NCBI GenBank assembly: GCA_025358075.1
Contig: JANYKU010000032.1
Span: forward strand, 1-32,114
Origin: Ilumatobacteraceae bacterium
GTDB taxonomy: Bacteria > Actinomycetota > Acidimicrobiia > Acidimicrobiales > Ilumatobacteraceae
DNA length: 32,114 bases
Direction of reading: 5' to 3'
Shown here: positions 16,660 through 24,459 of the stretch, in pieces
Numbering within the stretch: position 1 is the stretch's first letter
Layout of the letters: the number at the start of each line of letters is the position of its first letter
Position numbers and translations under genes: made by a program
The notes under the pieces: model-generated
Told to the model about the DNA's origin: nothing
Seen by the model: the letters and a program-made list of their open reading frames with translations, nothing else
Database searches by the model: none

Positions 16660-18759
16660 TTGAAGGTGTCAAGTCACGCGCCGCGGTCGACGATCAGGCT
16701 GTTCGTGATCTACGCGGCCATCAGCCTGGTGCCGCTGGTGCTGCTCGGCGCGGCACTCGCCGCCAGCTATCGATCCGATGCCCGCGATCGTGGCCGGGCC
16801 GAGGGCGGGTCGGATGCAGCGCTGGTCGCCCGCATCGCCGTCGAGCCGTTGCTCGCCGGCCAACCGCTGAGCGACGGCCTCACTCCGGTCGAGCGGTCCA
16901 GCCTCAAAAGCCTGGTTGCGCGGGTGATCGGTGATCACAGCGTGGTGCGTCTGCGGCTCCGCGATCTGAACGGCATCGTGGTGTTCTCCGGCGACGGCTC
17001 CGGCCTGACGCCGCAAACCGACGGCGAGGCGCTCGACGCAGCGTCCGGCAAACAGATCACCGTCCTGACCCACCTCAACAACGACAGCAACGACTCGGGT
17101 CCGTTGGGCCAGGCGGTCGTCGAGGTGTACCGGCAGGTGTCGGCGGGTTCGCCCGCTCATCCGGTCGGGGTACTGGAGATCTACCTGCCCTACGGCCCCA
17201 TCGAGCAAGACGTCTCCGCAGCGCTGCACCACTTGTACCGCGACCTGGTGCTGGGGCTGGCACTGCTGTGGCTGCTGCTGCTCGGGATCTGCATCTCAGT
17301 GACTCGGGGGCTGCGCAAGGAGGTCGCGCTCAGCACCTTCCTGGCCGAGCACGATCCGCTGACTGAGCTTCCCAACCGAAGAGTGTTCCACCGACGAGCC
17401 GAGGTCGCCTTGGCCGAGGCCGCACGGGATCGCGCGCCGCTGGCCCTCGCCATCATCGACCTTGATCGCTTCAAGGAGATCAACGACACGCTCGGTCATC
17501 AGAGTGGTGATGTCGTCCTCACCGAGCTGGCCAACCGGCTGCGACGTTCGGTCTCGGATCGCGACACCGTGGCCCGACTCGGTGGCGACGAATACGGCTT
17601 GATCCTGCACGGCGTCGGTGACGCAGCTTCGCTGTCGAGTCGCATCGTGGGTGTGCTCGATCACGACGTCGAAGTGGATGGGCTCCGTCTCACGATCGAG
17701 GCAAGCATCGGCTTCGTCGTCGCACCCGAAGACGGCACCGATGTGGTGGAGTTGCTGCAGCGCGCCGACGTAGCGATGTATGTCGCCAAGACGAAGCAGA
17801 TCGAGGTCGTGCGGTACGACGTTCGCGACGATCACTACAACGCCGACAACTTGGGCCTCATCGGCGAACTGCGCCGCGTCATCGACGCCGGCGAGTTGAT
17901 CCTTCAGTACCAGCCGAAGGTGCTGACCATCAATGGCCACCTCGAGGCGGTCGAGGCGCTGGCGAGATGGCAGCACCCGGTGCTCGGGCTCCTGAACTCC
18001 GACAGGTTCATCCCCCTGGCCGAGCACACCGACCTGATCGACAACCTCACGACGTGGGCGCTGGCCACGGCCCTCACCGAGATCAGCGAGCTCGGTCCGA
18101 TGGCCGCAGATCTGGCCGTCGCCGTCAACGTGTCGGCTCGCAACTTGGCTCGAGTCGATTTCGCCCAGCGCGTCGTCGGCATCCTCGATCGCCTCGGCGT
18201 GCCCGCACAGCGCCTGGTGGTCGAGATCACCGAGACGGCACTGATGACCGATCCGATCCGCGCAGCCAGCGTGCTCGGCGAGTTGGCCGCCGCCGGGGTC
18301 AACATCAGCCTCGACGATTTCGGCTCCGGGCAGACCTCGCTCGGCTATCTCTCCGCACTTCCGGTGCACGAGCTGAAGATCGATCAGAGCTTCGTCACCG
18401 ACATGGCGACCGTCAGATCCCACGACGCCATTGTGCGGTCGATCATCGATCTGGGACACAACCTCGGGCTGCGCGTCGTCGGCGAGGGCGTCGAAACCAA
18501 CGGCGTGCTGCTTCGACTGCGTGCCTCGGGTTGCGACGTGGTGCAAGGTTTCCTGCTGGCCCGGCCGATGACGATCGACCAACTGGCGAGATGGATTTCA
18601 ACGCTGTCGCCCGAGGGTGTGGTGCCGGCGTGGAACGAGGCGACCAGGCTTCGCCCTGCGACGTCAGACCCAAGAGATGGTCATGCGCCGGCGGAGCTCC
18701 TCGCCCGGGTCGAGGCGGGTGGCGCCGCCGACGCTCCCGAGGTTGAAGGCATCAGGTAG
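16660..18759 (+). CDS. membrane-bound GGDEF-EAL c-di-GMP turnover protein
   Basis: 699 residues. The order is: TM helix (about 14-34, FVIYAAISLVPLVLLGAALAA), an extracytoplasmic sensor domain (about 40-190), a second TM helix (about 195-216), a GGDEF domain and an EAL domain. The GGDEF domain has LTELPNRR, DLDRFKEINDTLGH and RLGGDEYG (GGDEY at 308-312, Tyr for the usual Phe). The EAL domain has EALARW (about 432), VNVSARNL, EITETALM, SLDDFGSGQTSLGYL, LKIDQSFV and GEGVET, so its metal and catalytic residues look intact. It can probably make and/or degrade cyclic di-GMP in response to an external cue. The TTG start at 16660 is supported by TATGGT 6 bases upstream; an ATG at 16639 is the alternative. 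Its end overlaps the convergent epimerase gene by 96 bases. Confidence 0.9.
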   Translation: MKVSSHAPRSTIRLFVIYAAISLVPLVLLGAALAASYRSDARDRGRAEGGSDAALVARIAVEPLLAGQPLSDGLTPVERSSLKSLVARVIGDHSVVRLRLRDLNGIVVFSGDGSGLTPQTDGEALDAASGKQITVLTHLNNDSNDSGPLGQAVVEVYRQVSAGSPAHPVGVLEIYLPYGPIEQDVSAALHHLYRDLVLGLALLWLLLLGICISVTRGLRKEVALSTFLAEHDPLTELPNRRVFHRRAEVALAEAARDRAPLALAIIDLDRFKEINDTLGHQSGDVVLTELANRLRRSVSDRDTVARLGGDEYGLILHGVGDAASLSSRIVGVLDHDVEVDGLRLTIEASIGFVVAPEDGTDVVELLQRADVAMYVAKTKQIEVVRYDVRDDHYNADNLGLIGELRRVIDAGELILQYQPKVLTINGHLEAVEALARWQHPVLGLLNSDRFIPLAEHTDLIDNLTTWALATALTEISELGPMAADLAVAVNVSARNLARVDFAQRVVGILDRLGVPAQRLVVEITETALMTDPIRAASVLGELAAAGVNISLDDFGSGQTSLGYLSALPVHELKIDQSFVTDMATVRSHDAIVRSIIDLGHNLGLRVVGEGVETNGVLLRLRASGCDVVQGFLLARPMTIDQLARWISTLSPEGVVPAWNEATRLRPATSDPRDGHAPAELLARVEAGGAADAPEVEGIR

Positions 18760-19452
18760 CGCAGTCTGCGGCTCGACGCATGTTGCGTGCGCCGGCAGGT
18801 CGTAGACCACCCAGTAGTCGCAGTCGCTGCTGATCGACACTTCCACACCGTTGATCCTGAGGCGTGGCGTGTTGAGCGGGCCGGCGAAGCAGTCGTCCCA
18901 CGGCGGAGGTGGGGGCGGGGAGATCGAGTGTCCGTCGGTGATGTACTCGTCGTCTCGCGGGTACATCCTTTCGAACGCCAGATCGGCGCGCTCCGGTTTG
19001 ATGAACCACGGATGCCATCCGAGTGAGCACGGCATCGGCCGCTCTCCGGCGCGGACAGCCAGCACGCACGTCAGTGACTTCTCGGTGAGCTCGATCTGCT
19101 GCAGCGATTCGCCACCTAACTCCCAATCGAGTTTGCACGACATGGCAACGCTGCTCGAGTCGCGTGCCGCGACGACGGGTGCTGCCTCCCACGATTGCTC
19201 GAATCCTTTTCCGTGGATGGCGTGTGGCGCGAAGTTGATCGGCATCTGATAGTCGACACCTTCGAACGTGAACCGCCCGTTTCGAATGCGGCCGGCGTAT
19301 GGCACCATCGGATAGCTCCCCCAACCCGCGGCCGGCAGCGAAGGGTCGGGTCCGACGATCAAGTCGATTCCACCGACCTGGAGAGTCGCGACTCGCCCCC
19401 CGTGTGTGGGGCTGATGGTGCACACTGCTGATCCTGCGCGGAGTTCGATCAC
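18664..19452 (-). CDS. aldose 1-epimerase (GalM)-like protein
   Basis: 262 residues from a GTG. The family interconverts sugar anomers or binds hexose phosphates, in the cytosol. Visible family segments are THGGRVATLQVGG (beta sandwich start), PYAGRIRNGRFTFEG, FAPHAIHGKGF with the first active-site His, SLGWHPWF with the second His, and THATCVEPQTALPDAFN-like sequence near the end (CVEPQT carries the catalytic Glu). It is shorter than classical GalM (about 340 residues) and closer to the shorter YeaD/galactose-mutarotase-like proteins. A poly-Pro stretch (about residues 180-186) is unusual. It is divergent from dtd with only 29 bases between start codons. Exact sugar substrate unknown. Confidence 0.85.
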   Translation of the reverse strand: MIELRAGSAVCTISPTHGGRVATLQVGGIDLIVGPDPSLPAAGWGSYPMVPYAGRIRNGRFTFEGVDYQMPINFAPHAIHGKGFEQSWEAAPVVAARDSSSVAMSCKLDWELGGESLQQIELTEKSLTCVLAVRAGERPMPCSLGWHPWFIKPERADLAFERMYPRDDEYITDGHSISPPPPPPWDDCFAGPLNTPRLRINGVEVSISSDCDYWVVYDLPAHATCVEPQTALPDAFNLGSVGGATRLDPGEELRRRMTISWV

Positions 19453-19458
19453 CGACCC

Positions 19459-19464
19459 ATTCTG
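19459..19464 (-). promoter_or_regulatory. -10-like hexamer of the aldose-epimerase-like gene
   Basis: CAGAAT on the minus strand, 6 bases before the GTG at 19452. Confidence 0.4.
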
Positions 19465-19469
19465 TACGG

Positions 19470-19475
19470 CAGACT
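19470..19475 (+). promoter_or_regulatory. -10-like hexamer of dtd
   Basis: CAGACT, 6 bases before the ATG at 19482; it lies 5 bases from the divergent hexamer, so the two promoters are back to back. Confidence 0.4.
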
Positions 19476-19481
19476 CGGTCC

Positions 19482-19919
19482 ATGCGTGGTTTGGTGCAGC
19501 GGGTCGTGCAAGCGTCGGTGACGGTCGGGGATGAAGTCGTCGGAGCCATCGGTCCGGGATTGTGCGTGTTGGTCGGGGTGACCCATGACGACACAGAAGC
19601 GACAGGACGCAAGCTGGCCGACAAGATCTGGGGTCTGCGCATCATCGATGACGAGAACGGGGTGATGAACCGCTCCGTCGCCGACGTCGGCGGAGAGGTG
19701 TTGATCGTCAGTCAGTTCACGTTGTACGGCGACACCAGTGGAGGTCGCCGCCCGAGTTGGATCAACGCGGCGCGACGTGAGCATGCCGAGCCGCTCGTCC
19801 AGGTGGTGATCGATCAGTTGCGTGCGGTCGGTGCCACCGTGGCAACGGGGCGCTTTCGCACCGAGATGCAGGTGTCGTTGATCAACGACGGTCCGGTCAC
19901 GCTGTTACTGGAGGTGTGA
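19482..19919 (+). CDS. dtd: D-aminoacyl-tRNA deacylase Dtd
   Basis: 145 residues, the exact size expected. Dtd removes D-amino acids (and mischarged glycine) from tRNA in the cytosol and acts as a homodimer. Hallmarks are MRGLVQRVVQASVTV at the start, the SQFTLYGDTSGGRRPSW motif (about 83-99) and the NDGPVTLLLEV C-terminus with the Gly-Pro motif that gives chiral proofreading. CAGACT ends 6 bases before the ATG. The gene overlaps the convergent lnt-like gene by 23 bases. No stringent-response gene (relA), a common neighbour elsewhere, is adjacent. Confidence 0.96.
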   Translation: MRGLVQRVVQASVTVGDEVVGAIGPGLCVLVGVTHDDTEATGRKLADKIWGLRIIDDENGVMNRSVADVGGEVLIVSQFTLYGDTSGGRRPSWINAARREHAEPLVQVVIDQLRAVGATVATGRFRTEMQVSLINDGPVTLLLEV

Positions 19920-21447
19920 CTCGCCGCTTCGCCAGCCAGGCCCTGCCCGGCACGATCCACGAGGCGAGCAGTACGACGACGACGAGGAGCTCCCACGGGA
20001 GATCGCCGAGATGGGAGTACCACGTGCGACCCGAGGCGAGGTCGATCGTGCGGAAGATGACCTTCTGCTCGCTGACCGCAGAGCGCTCGAAGACCTCGCC
20101 ATCCGGTGACACGAACGCGCTGAAGCCCGTTGGTGAGACCTGCACGACCCACCGACCGTTCTCGATGGCCCGCAGCCGCGACGATGCGACCTGTTGCGAC
20201 TGCAAGATCGTGCCCGAGTAGCTCGATCCGTTCGTCGGGTTGAGGATGAAGGTCCCGCCGCGGCCGATCCCGTCGCGGACGCGGCTTCCGAAGAAGACCT
20301 CCCACGAGATCACGGTTGCCGCACGGACCTTCCCGCCGGCGACCGGAATGTCGAGAAAGGCCGGTCCGGTTCCCGCGACCGCGTCACGTGGCACAAGGTT
20401 GGTCGGAGCCCCCAACGCGTGCAGCAGGCCACGCAGCGGCATGTACTCGCCGAACGGGACGCGGTGCACCTTCTCGTAGCGAGACACCACCTGCCCATCC
20501 TGGGTGACCACGACCTGGGCGTTGATGAAGTGATCGCCGGGCGCGTCTTCGGTGACACCGACCGCGAACGGCGCACCGATTCGAGCGGCTTGGGCGGTCA
20601 CCTCGGAGAGCTCTGGACTGCCGGCGAGGACGGGGACGTCGATGACATTTTCCGGCCACACGACGAGCTCGACCGCCCCCGGCGCGATCGTGCGCGTTGC
20701 GGCGAGATGACGGTCGACCACCTCCCTCGGATCCGAGTTGATCGCCCGCGTTCCTTGCGGCCCGCCACCTTGCACGATCGCCACTCGCAGCGTCGCCGGT
20801 TGAGCCGAGTGAGTTCCATGGGGGGCGATCGTCGCCGCAATGATCACGACAACGATCGCGGCGAGGAGCCCGAACACCCCGTGCCACTGGCCGGAGGACC
20901 GCCGGCCACGCATGCGAGCGAGTTGTGGCACGAACGGCGACGGGCCCGCGAGCGCGAACCCGATCTGGAACACCACCCACGTGAGCAGGATGACGCCGCC
21001 GACTCGAACCACACCCGCCAAGGGACCGTCGGCCTGGCCGATCGGCAGGGTTGCCAAGGGAACCCCGCCGAACGGGAAGACGAGGCGCAATGCCTCGGCG
21101 AGTGTGTGCGCAGCAGGCCTGCCGATCACGCGCCATGGACCCTGCGGCGAGATCGCTGCCGCGAGCGCATGGAACCCGGCGAAGATGACGACTGCGACAA
21201 AGTATCCGGGGATCGTCAGCGACCACATCCAGGCCATGCCCGGCAACATCCACGCCGTGGTGAACAAGAAACCCCGCGCGGCGCGGGTGCGTGCCGGCAG
21301 GTGTTCACCGAGTGACGTCTCGAAGATGGCGATGCCGACGAACGCCAGCGGCCACAGACCCCATGGTGGCAACGACACGGCGACAGCTACCCCTGCGGCG
21401 ACCGCCATCGCGGCTGAAGCCGACAAGCGTGGGACGCGGATTGACAT
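19897..21447 (-). CDS. lnt: apolipoprotein N-acyltransferase-like protein with Ser for catalytic Cys
   Basis: 516 residues. Lnt moves an acyl chain from phospholipid to the N-terminal Cys of lipoproteins at the membrane surface. There are several N-terminal TM helices (residues 10-205), an external nitrilase-like domain (about 220-480), and a last TM helix (about 486-505). Of the catalytic residues, Glu266 (VVWPENVID), Lys326 (YEKVHRVPFGEY) and Glu334 are kept. The nucleophile position, normally I-C-Y/W-E, reads I-S-W-E with Ser381 (codon at 20305-20307). A Cys-to-Ser change would normally abolish thioester chemistry, so the enzyme may be inactive, use an oxyester, or have another role. TATGGT ends 9 bases before the ATG. 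Two or three putative lipoproteins are encoded in this window. Confidence 0.88.
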   Translation of the reverse strand: MSIRVPRLSASAAMAVAAGVAVAVSLPPWGLWPLAFVGIAIFETSLGEHLPARTRAARGFLFTTAWMLPGMAWMWSLTIPGYFVAVVIFAGFHALAAAISPQGPWRVIGRPAAHTLAEALRLVFPFGGVPLATLPIGQADGPLAGVVRVGGVILLTWVVFQIGFALAGPSPFVPQLARMRGRRSSGQWHGVFGLLAAIVVVIIAATIAPHGTHSAQPATLRVAIVQGGGPQGTRAINSDPREVVDRHLAATRTIAPGAVELVVWPENVIDVPVLAGSPELSEVTAQAARIGAPFAVGVTEDAPGDHFINAQVVVTQDGQVVSRYEKVHRVPFGEYMPLRGLLHALGAPTNLVPRDAVAGTGPAFLDIPVAGGKVRAATVISWEVFFGSRVRDGIGRGGTFILNPTNGSSYSGTILQSQQVASSRLRAIENGRWVVQVSPTGFSAFVSPDGEVFERSAVSEQKVIFRTIDLASGRTWYSHLGDLPWELLVVVVLLASWIVPGRAWLAKRRVTPPVTA

Positions 21448-21456
21448 CAGCGAGCG

Positions 21457-21462
21457 ACCATA
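21457..21462 (-). promoter_or_regulatory. -10-like hexamer of lnt
   Basis: TATGGT on the minus strand, 9 bases before the ATG at 21447, in the 39-base gap after the sortase gene. Confidence 0.45.
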
Positions 21463-21486
21463 GCCGCCAGAACGCCGGCCGATCCG

Positions 21487-22191
21487 TTAGGCGTTGGGGA
21501 CGTAGGCGAGGTGAACGACGATTCGCTGCTTGGTGGAGCCCGCCGGATGGCAGGCGAACAACGTGGCGGTGTAGTCGGCGGTCTGGTCGATGATCCACAG
21601 GGCGTCGGGATAGACGATGTCGGTGCCAGTGACCTGGTACACGAATCGGCCTTCGTCGGTGGTGAGGATCACTTGATCGCCAGGCACGAGCTGGTCGATG
21701 TTGCGGAACGGCTTGTCGTGGCTGACCCGGTGGCCGGCGATGACGACGTTGCCCTGGTGCCCGGGCATCGCCGTACCCGGCCAGTGCCCCGGCCCGTGAT
21801 TGAGGGTGGTCAGCGTGATGCCCTCGTACATCGTCTTGGTGACGCCGATCTTCGGGATCTCGATGGTGCCGACCGCGACGACCGGTACTGCCGCGTTGGG
21901 ATCTGCGGGCGGGTCCTCCGGGTTGGGCAAGGTGACTGGGACGATCGTCGTGGACGTGGTCGAGGTGGTGCTCGTCAATGTCGTCGACGTGGTCGTCGAC
22001 GAACTGGTGGTCGAGGGCATGGTCGTGGTCGTGGTCGTGGTCGTTGCCGCCGTCGTGACAACTGCCGAATCAGTGGCGGCCGTCGCCGCATTCGAATCGC
22101 CGCCGCACGCCGCCAGCGCGAACAGGGCGGCCCACGCCACCACTGTCATCCAAGTATGAGGCACCCGTGTCGCAGGCGATCCTCGGCGCAT
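21487..22191 (-). CDS. class E-like sortase with lipobox and Thr-rich linker
   Basis: 234 residues. Sortases are external transpeptidases that join surface proteins to the wall. The catalytic triad is complete: His in VVIAGHRVSH, Cys in TLFACHPAGS and Arg in KQRIVVH. The HGPGHWPGTAMPGHQGNVV segment is typical of actinobacterial class E sortases. The N-terminus is odd: MRRGSPATRVPHTW then a hydrophobic stretch ending FALAAC, a perfect lipobox, rather than a plain signal-anchor. A 40-residue Thr/Ser tract follows, then a Pro/Asp linker. The mature enzyme would hang from a lipid anchor on a flexible, possibly O-glycosylated stalk. No LPxTG- or LAxTG-bearing substrate lies in the window, so it is a housekeeping type. 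CAGACT ends 6 bases before the ATG; lnt lies downstream after a 39-base gap. Confidence 0.88.
   Translation of the reverse strand: MRRGSPATRVPHTWMTVVAWAALFALAACGGDSNAATAATDSAVVTTAATTTTTTTTMPSTTSSSTTTSTTLTSTTSTTSTTIVPVTLPNPEDPPADPNAAVPVVAVGTIEIPKIGVTKTMYEGITLTTLNHGPGHWPGTAMPGHQGNVVIAGHRVSHDKPFRNIDQLVPGDQVILTTDEGRFVYQVTGTDIVYPDALWIIDQTADYTATLFACHPAGSTKQRIVVHLAYVPNA
21944..22070. repeat. low-complexity Thr/Ser-coding tract in the sortase
   Basis: The plus strand is dominated by gtc/gtg/gac triplets, with a pure (tggtcg)n run at about 22020-22043. On the coding strand it encodes a Thr/Ser-only linker. Length variation between strains is likely by slippage. Confidence 0.7.
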
Positions 22192-22197
22192 CGCATC

Positions 22198-22203
22198 AGT
22201 CTG
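22198..22203 (-). promoter_or_regulatory. -10-like hexamer of the sortase gene
   Basis: CAGACT on the minus strand, 6 bases before the ATG at 22191, identical in sequence and spacing to the one before dtd. Confidence 0.4.
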
Positions 22204-22213
22204 CCAGCGGCAC

Positions 22214-23554
22214 CTACCGGCGCGACAGCAGGGTGGCTGCTTGTTGGCCGGACCGGATGCATGCCGGGACACCGATTCCGTGGTAGCTGGCGCCGGCGAG
22301 GGCGACTCCGGCCGGAAGCGTCCGCTCGGCCGCGGCAATACCAGCGAGGTGATGGGGCCGGTACTGCGGGAAGGCGTTGGGCCATCGGCTGACCCGCACC
22401 GCACTTGGCTCGGCGTCGATGCCGAGGTGCCTGGCGAGCTCGCGTTGCGTTTCGGCCAGCAGATCGTCGTCGGAGAGGTGGAGCGCCGGCAACCCGTCGC
22501 GGCCGAGCGAGACGCGCAGGACGACGTGCTCGGGGCTGGCCCAATGGGCCCACTTCTGTGATCCGAAGGAGACTGCGGTGACGAGTCGTTGCTGCGGCTT
22601 GGGGACGAGGTAGCCCGATAGGTCGTGCAACCGTCGAGGCCAGTGATCCGCCGGCATCGCCAGCGTCAGGATTGCCACGCCTGCGGCCGGGATGGCCGCC
22701 AAGGTGGTTGCCGCGGAAGGTGCGATCCGGCTCAGCAACCCGGCGGCAACGCGCGCCGGGCAGGCCAGCACAACGTCGTCGAACTCCTCTCCGTCGATCC
22801 GCCAGCTCGCTCCATCTGCCGCGAGTTCGGTGATGTTCGCGTCGAACCGCACGTCGGCGCCGCCTGCGACGATCGACTTGTATGCGGCATCGACAAGAGC
22901 GCCCATCCCTGCTTTCGGTGCGTAGAAGATCGGTCCGCTCAGCGCAGCAGGGCGGTGGCGGGCAGCCAGCAGCACGCTGCGCGAGCGCGCCGCCAGGTCG
23001 GCAAGTTGGGGGATCGCGGCGAGGCTGAAGTCGTCGGTGTCGGCCGCGTAGATGCTGCCGACGAGGGGATCGACGAGTCGCTCGTGAACTTCGTCGCCGA
23101 ACCTCGAGCGCACGTACTTGCCGATCGAATCGGCATCAAGGTCGCTGCGGCGTCGAACCACTTCCGTAGCGGCGCGGATCTTGCCGCGGCGCGACAGCAG
23201 CCGTGACCGGCCCAAGGCGAACAGGTCGGTCGGCAGGCCGAGCAACAACCCCTGCGGGATGTCGTGAAAGCCGTTCCACCACACTGCTGCCTTACCGACG
23301 GCCGGCGACGTCAATGAATCGCCGAGCGATAGGGCGCGAGCGAGATCGACACCCCACGGAACTCGGGCCAGGAATGCGTCTGGCCCCTCGTCGATCGCCG
23401 GGTGCCCAGCAAACGGCGTGGTGTTGATCACTCCGCCGACCCTCGATTTCGCCTCCAGAACCGTGACGCGTGCACCGTCTTCGGTGGCGGCGTGCGCAGC
23501 CGCCAGCCCGGTGATGCCTCCACCGACAACAGCGACGCGGCGTTCTCTGCTCAT
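22214..23554 (-). CDS. hemY: coproporphyrinogen III / protoporphyrinogen oxidase (HemY/CgoX)
   Basis: 446 residues. An FAD enzyme that aromatises the porphyrinogen ring with oxygen; in Gram-positive and actinobacterial species it makes coproporphyrin III. The N-terminal dinucleotide fold is RRVAVVGGGITGLAAAH followed by VLEAKSRVGGVINT (residues 5-43), and the C-terminal FAD segment is GVALAGASYHGIGVPACIRSGQQAA. Middle landmarks include DEGPDAFLARVPWG, VHERLVDPLVGSIYAAD and FYAPKAGMGALVDA. The ATG lies in an ATGA overlap with the hemH stop, so it is translationally coupled. It is the third gene of hemE-hemH-hemY. The chlorite-dismutase-like decarboxylase (hemQ) needed to finish the coproporphyrin route is not in the window. 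Confidence 0.93.
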   Translation of the reverse strand: MSRERRVAVVGGGITGLAAAHAATEDGARVTVLEAKSRVGGVINTTPFAGHPAIDEGPDAFLARVPWGVDLARALSLGDSLTSPAVGKAAVWWNGFHDIPQGLLLGLPTDLFALGRSRLLSRRGKIRAATEVVRRRSDLDADSIGKYVRSRFGDEVHERLVDPLVGSIYAADTDDFSLAAIPQLADLAARSRSVLLAARHRPAALSGPIFYAPKAGMGALVDAAYKSIVAGGADVRFDANITELAADGASWRIDGEEFDDVVLACPARVAAGLLSRIAPSAATTLAAIPAAGVAILTLAMPADHWPRRLHDLSGYLVPKPQQRLVTAVSFGSQKWAHWASPEHVVLRVSLGRDGLPALHLSDDDLLAETQRELARHLGIDAEPSAVRVSRWPNAFPQYRPHHLAGIAAAERTLPAGVALAGASYHGIGVPACIRSGQQAATLLSRR

Positions 23555-24459
23555 GTTGCGCCGATGACCCGGGCGGCCAGTGCCGCCATCACGACGGGAT
23601 CGTCGTTGACACAGGCCGTTCTGGCGAAGGCCAGCCCGTGCTGGGCGGCCCGCCCCGCTGCCTCGATGTCGAGGTCGTAGAGCACCTCCAGGTGGTCGGC
23701 GACGAACCCGACGGCACTGACGAGCACCGCACATGTGCCTCCGCCGTCCGCCAGCTCGTCGATGACCTGCAAGATGTCGGGGGAGAGCCATGGCTCGGTT
23801 GTGCGCCCTGCGCTCTGCCAGGCGGTTGCCCAGTTGTCGAGACCGACCGACGCGGCGACGAGCTCGGCAGTGGCGCGGACCTGCGCCGGGTACTGGTCGC
23901 CCGAGGCGAGGATTCGCTGCGGAAGGGAGTGCGCCGTGAACAGCACGCGCGTCTCAGCCGGCAGGGTCGACAACTTGGTGCGGAGATCGGCGGCGATGAA
24001 CTCGACGAAGGCCGGTTCGGTCGCCCAGCTTTCGATCGAGCGAACGACCATGTTGCGCGGCGAAGCAGCGTCGCTCAGGCGGGTGAGGTACTGACCGACG
24101 GAGAAGGCCGAGTAGTGAGGCGCCAGCACCAACCCGACGACCTCGCGGAACCCGTCGACGGCGAGCGCCTCGACGGCCTGCTCGATGAATGGCGCCGCAT
24201 GCTTGAGGCCGAGGACCACGTGGTACCGGCCGTTGGCGGCGTTGTCGAGGGCAGCCTGCAATGCGTCGCGCTGTGCCTCGGTGCGCTGCGCCAAGGGTGA
24301 GATGCCGCCGATCGCTTCGTACCGCGCCGTGAGGTTGGCCAGTTGTTCGGGCGATGGAGGGTTGCCGCGGCGGATGTCGGTGTAGTACGGCAGTATTTCT
24401 TCCGTCGAACGCGGCGTGCCGTAGGCCATCAGCACCACAGCCGTACGGGTCTCGGTCAT
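23551..24459 (-). CDS. hemH: coproporphyrin/protoporphyrin ferrochelatase (HemH/CpfC)
   Basis: 302 residues. It inserts ferrous iron into the porphyrin; in this lineage the substrate is expected to be coproporphyrin III. His177 in LFTAHSLP and Glu258 in GFVADHLEVLYDLD are the metal-insertion residues. Tyr13 in MAYGTP matches the tyrosine characteristic of Gram-positive coproporphyrin ferrochelatases. PHYSAFSVGQYL and GGISPL are further family motifs. The length matches the soluble Bacillus-type enzyme, with no C-terminal membrane helix or Fe-S extension. It overlaps hemE by 4 bases upstream and hemY by 4 bases downstream. Confidence 0.95.
   Translation of the reverse strand: MTETRTAVVLMAYGTPRSTEEILPYYTDIRRGNPPSPEQLANLTARYEAIGGISPLAQRTEAQRDALQAALDNAANGRYHVVLGLKHAAPFIEQAVEALAVDGFREVVGLVLAPHYSAFSVGQYLTRLSDAASPRNMVVRSIESWATEPAFVEFIAADLRTKLSTLPAETRVLFTAHSLPQRILASGDQYPAQVRATAELVAASVGLDNWATAWQSAGRTTEPWLSPDILQVIDELADGGGTCAVLVSAVGFVADHLEVLYDLDIEAAGRAAQHGLAFARTACVNDDPVVMAALAARVIGAT

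Noticed and set aside
21944..22070. Regulatory repeat or microsatellite element
   Set aside because: It is explained by the codons of a Thr/Ser linker in the sortase, though slippage is possible.
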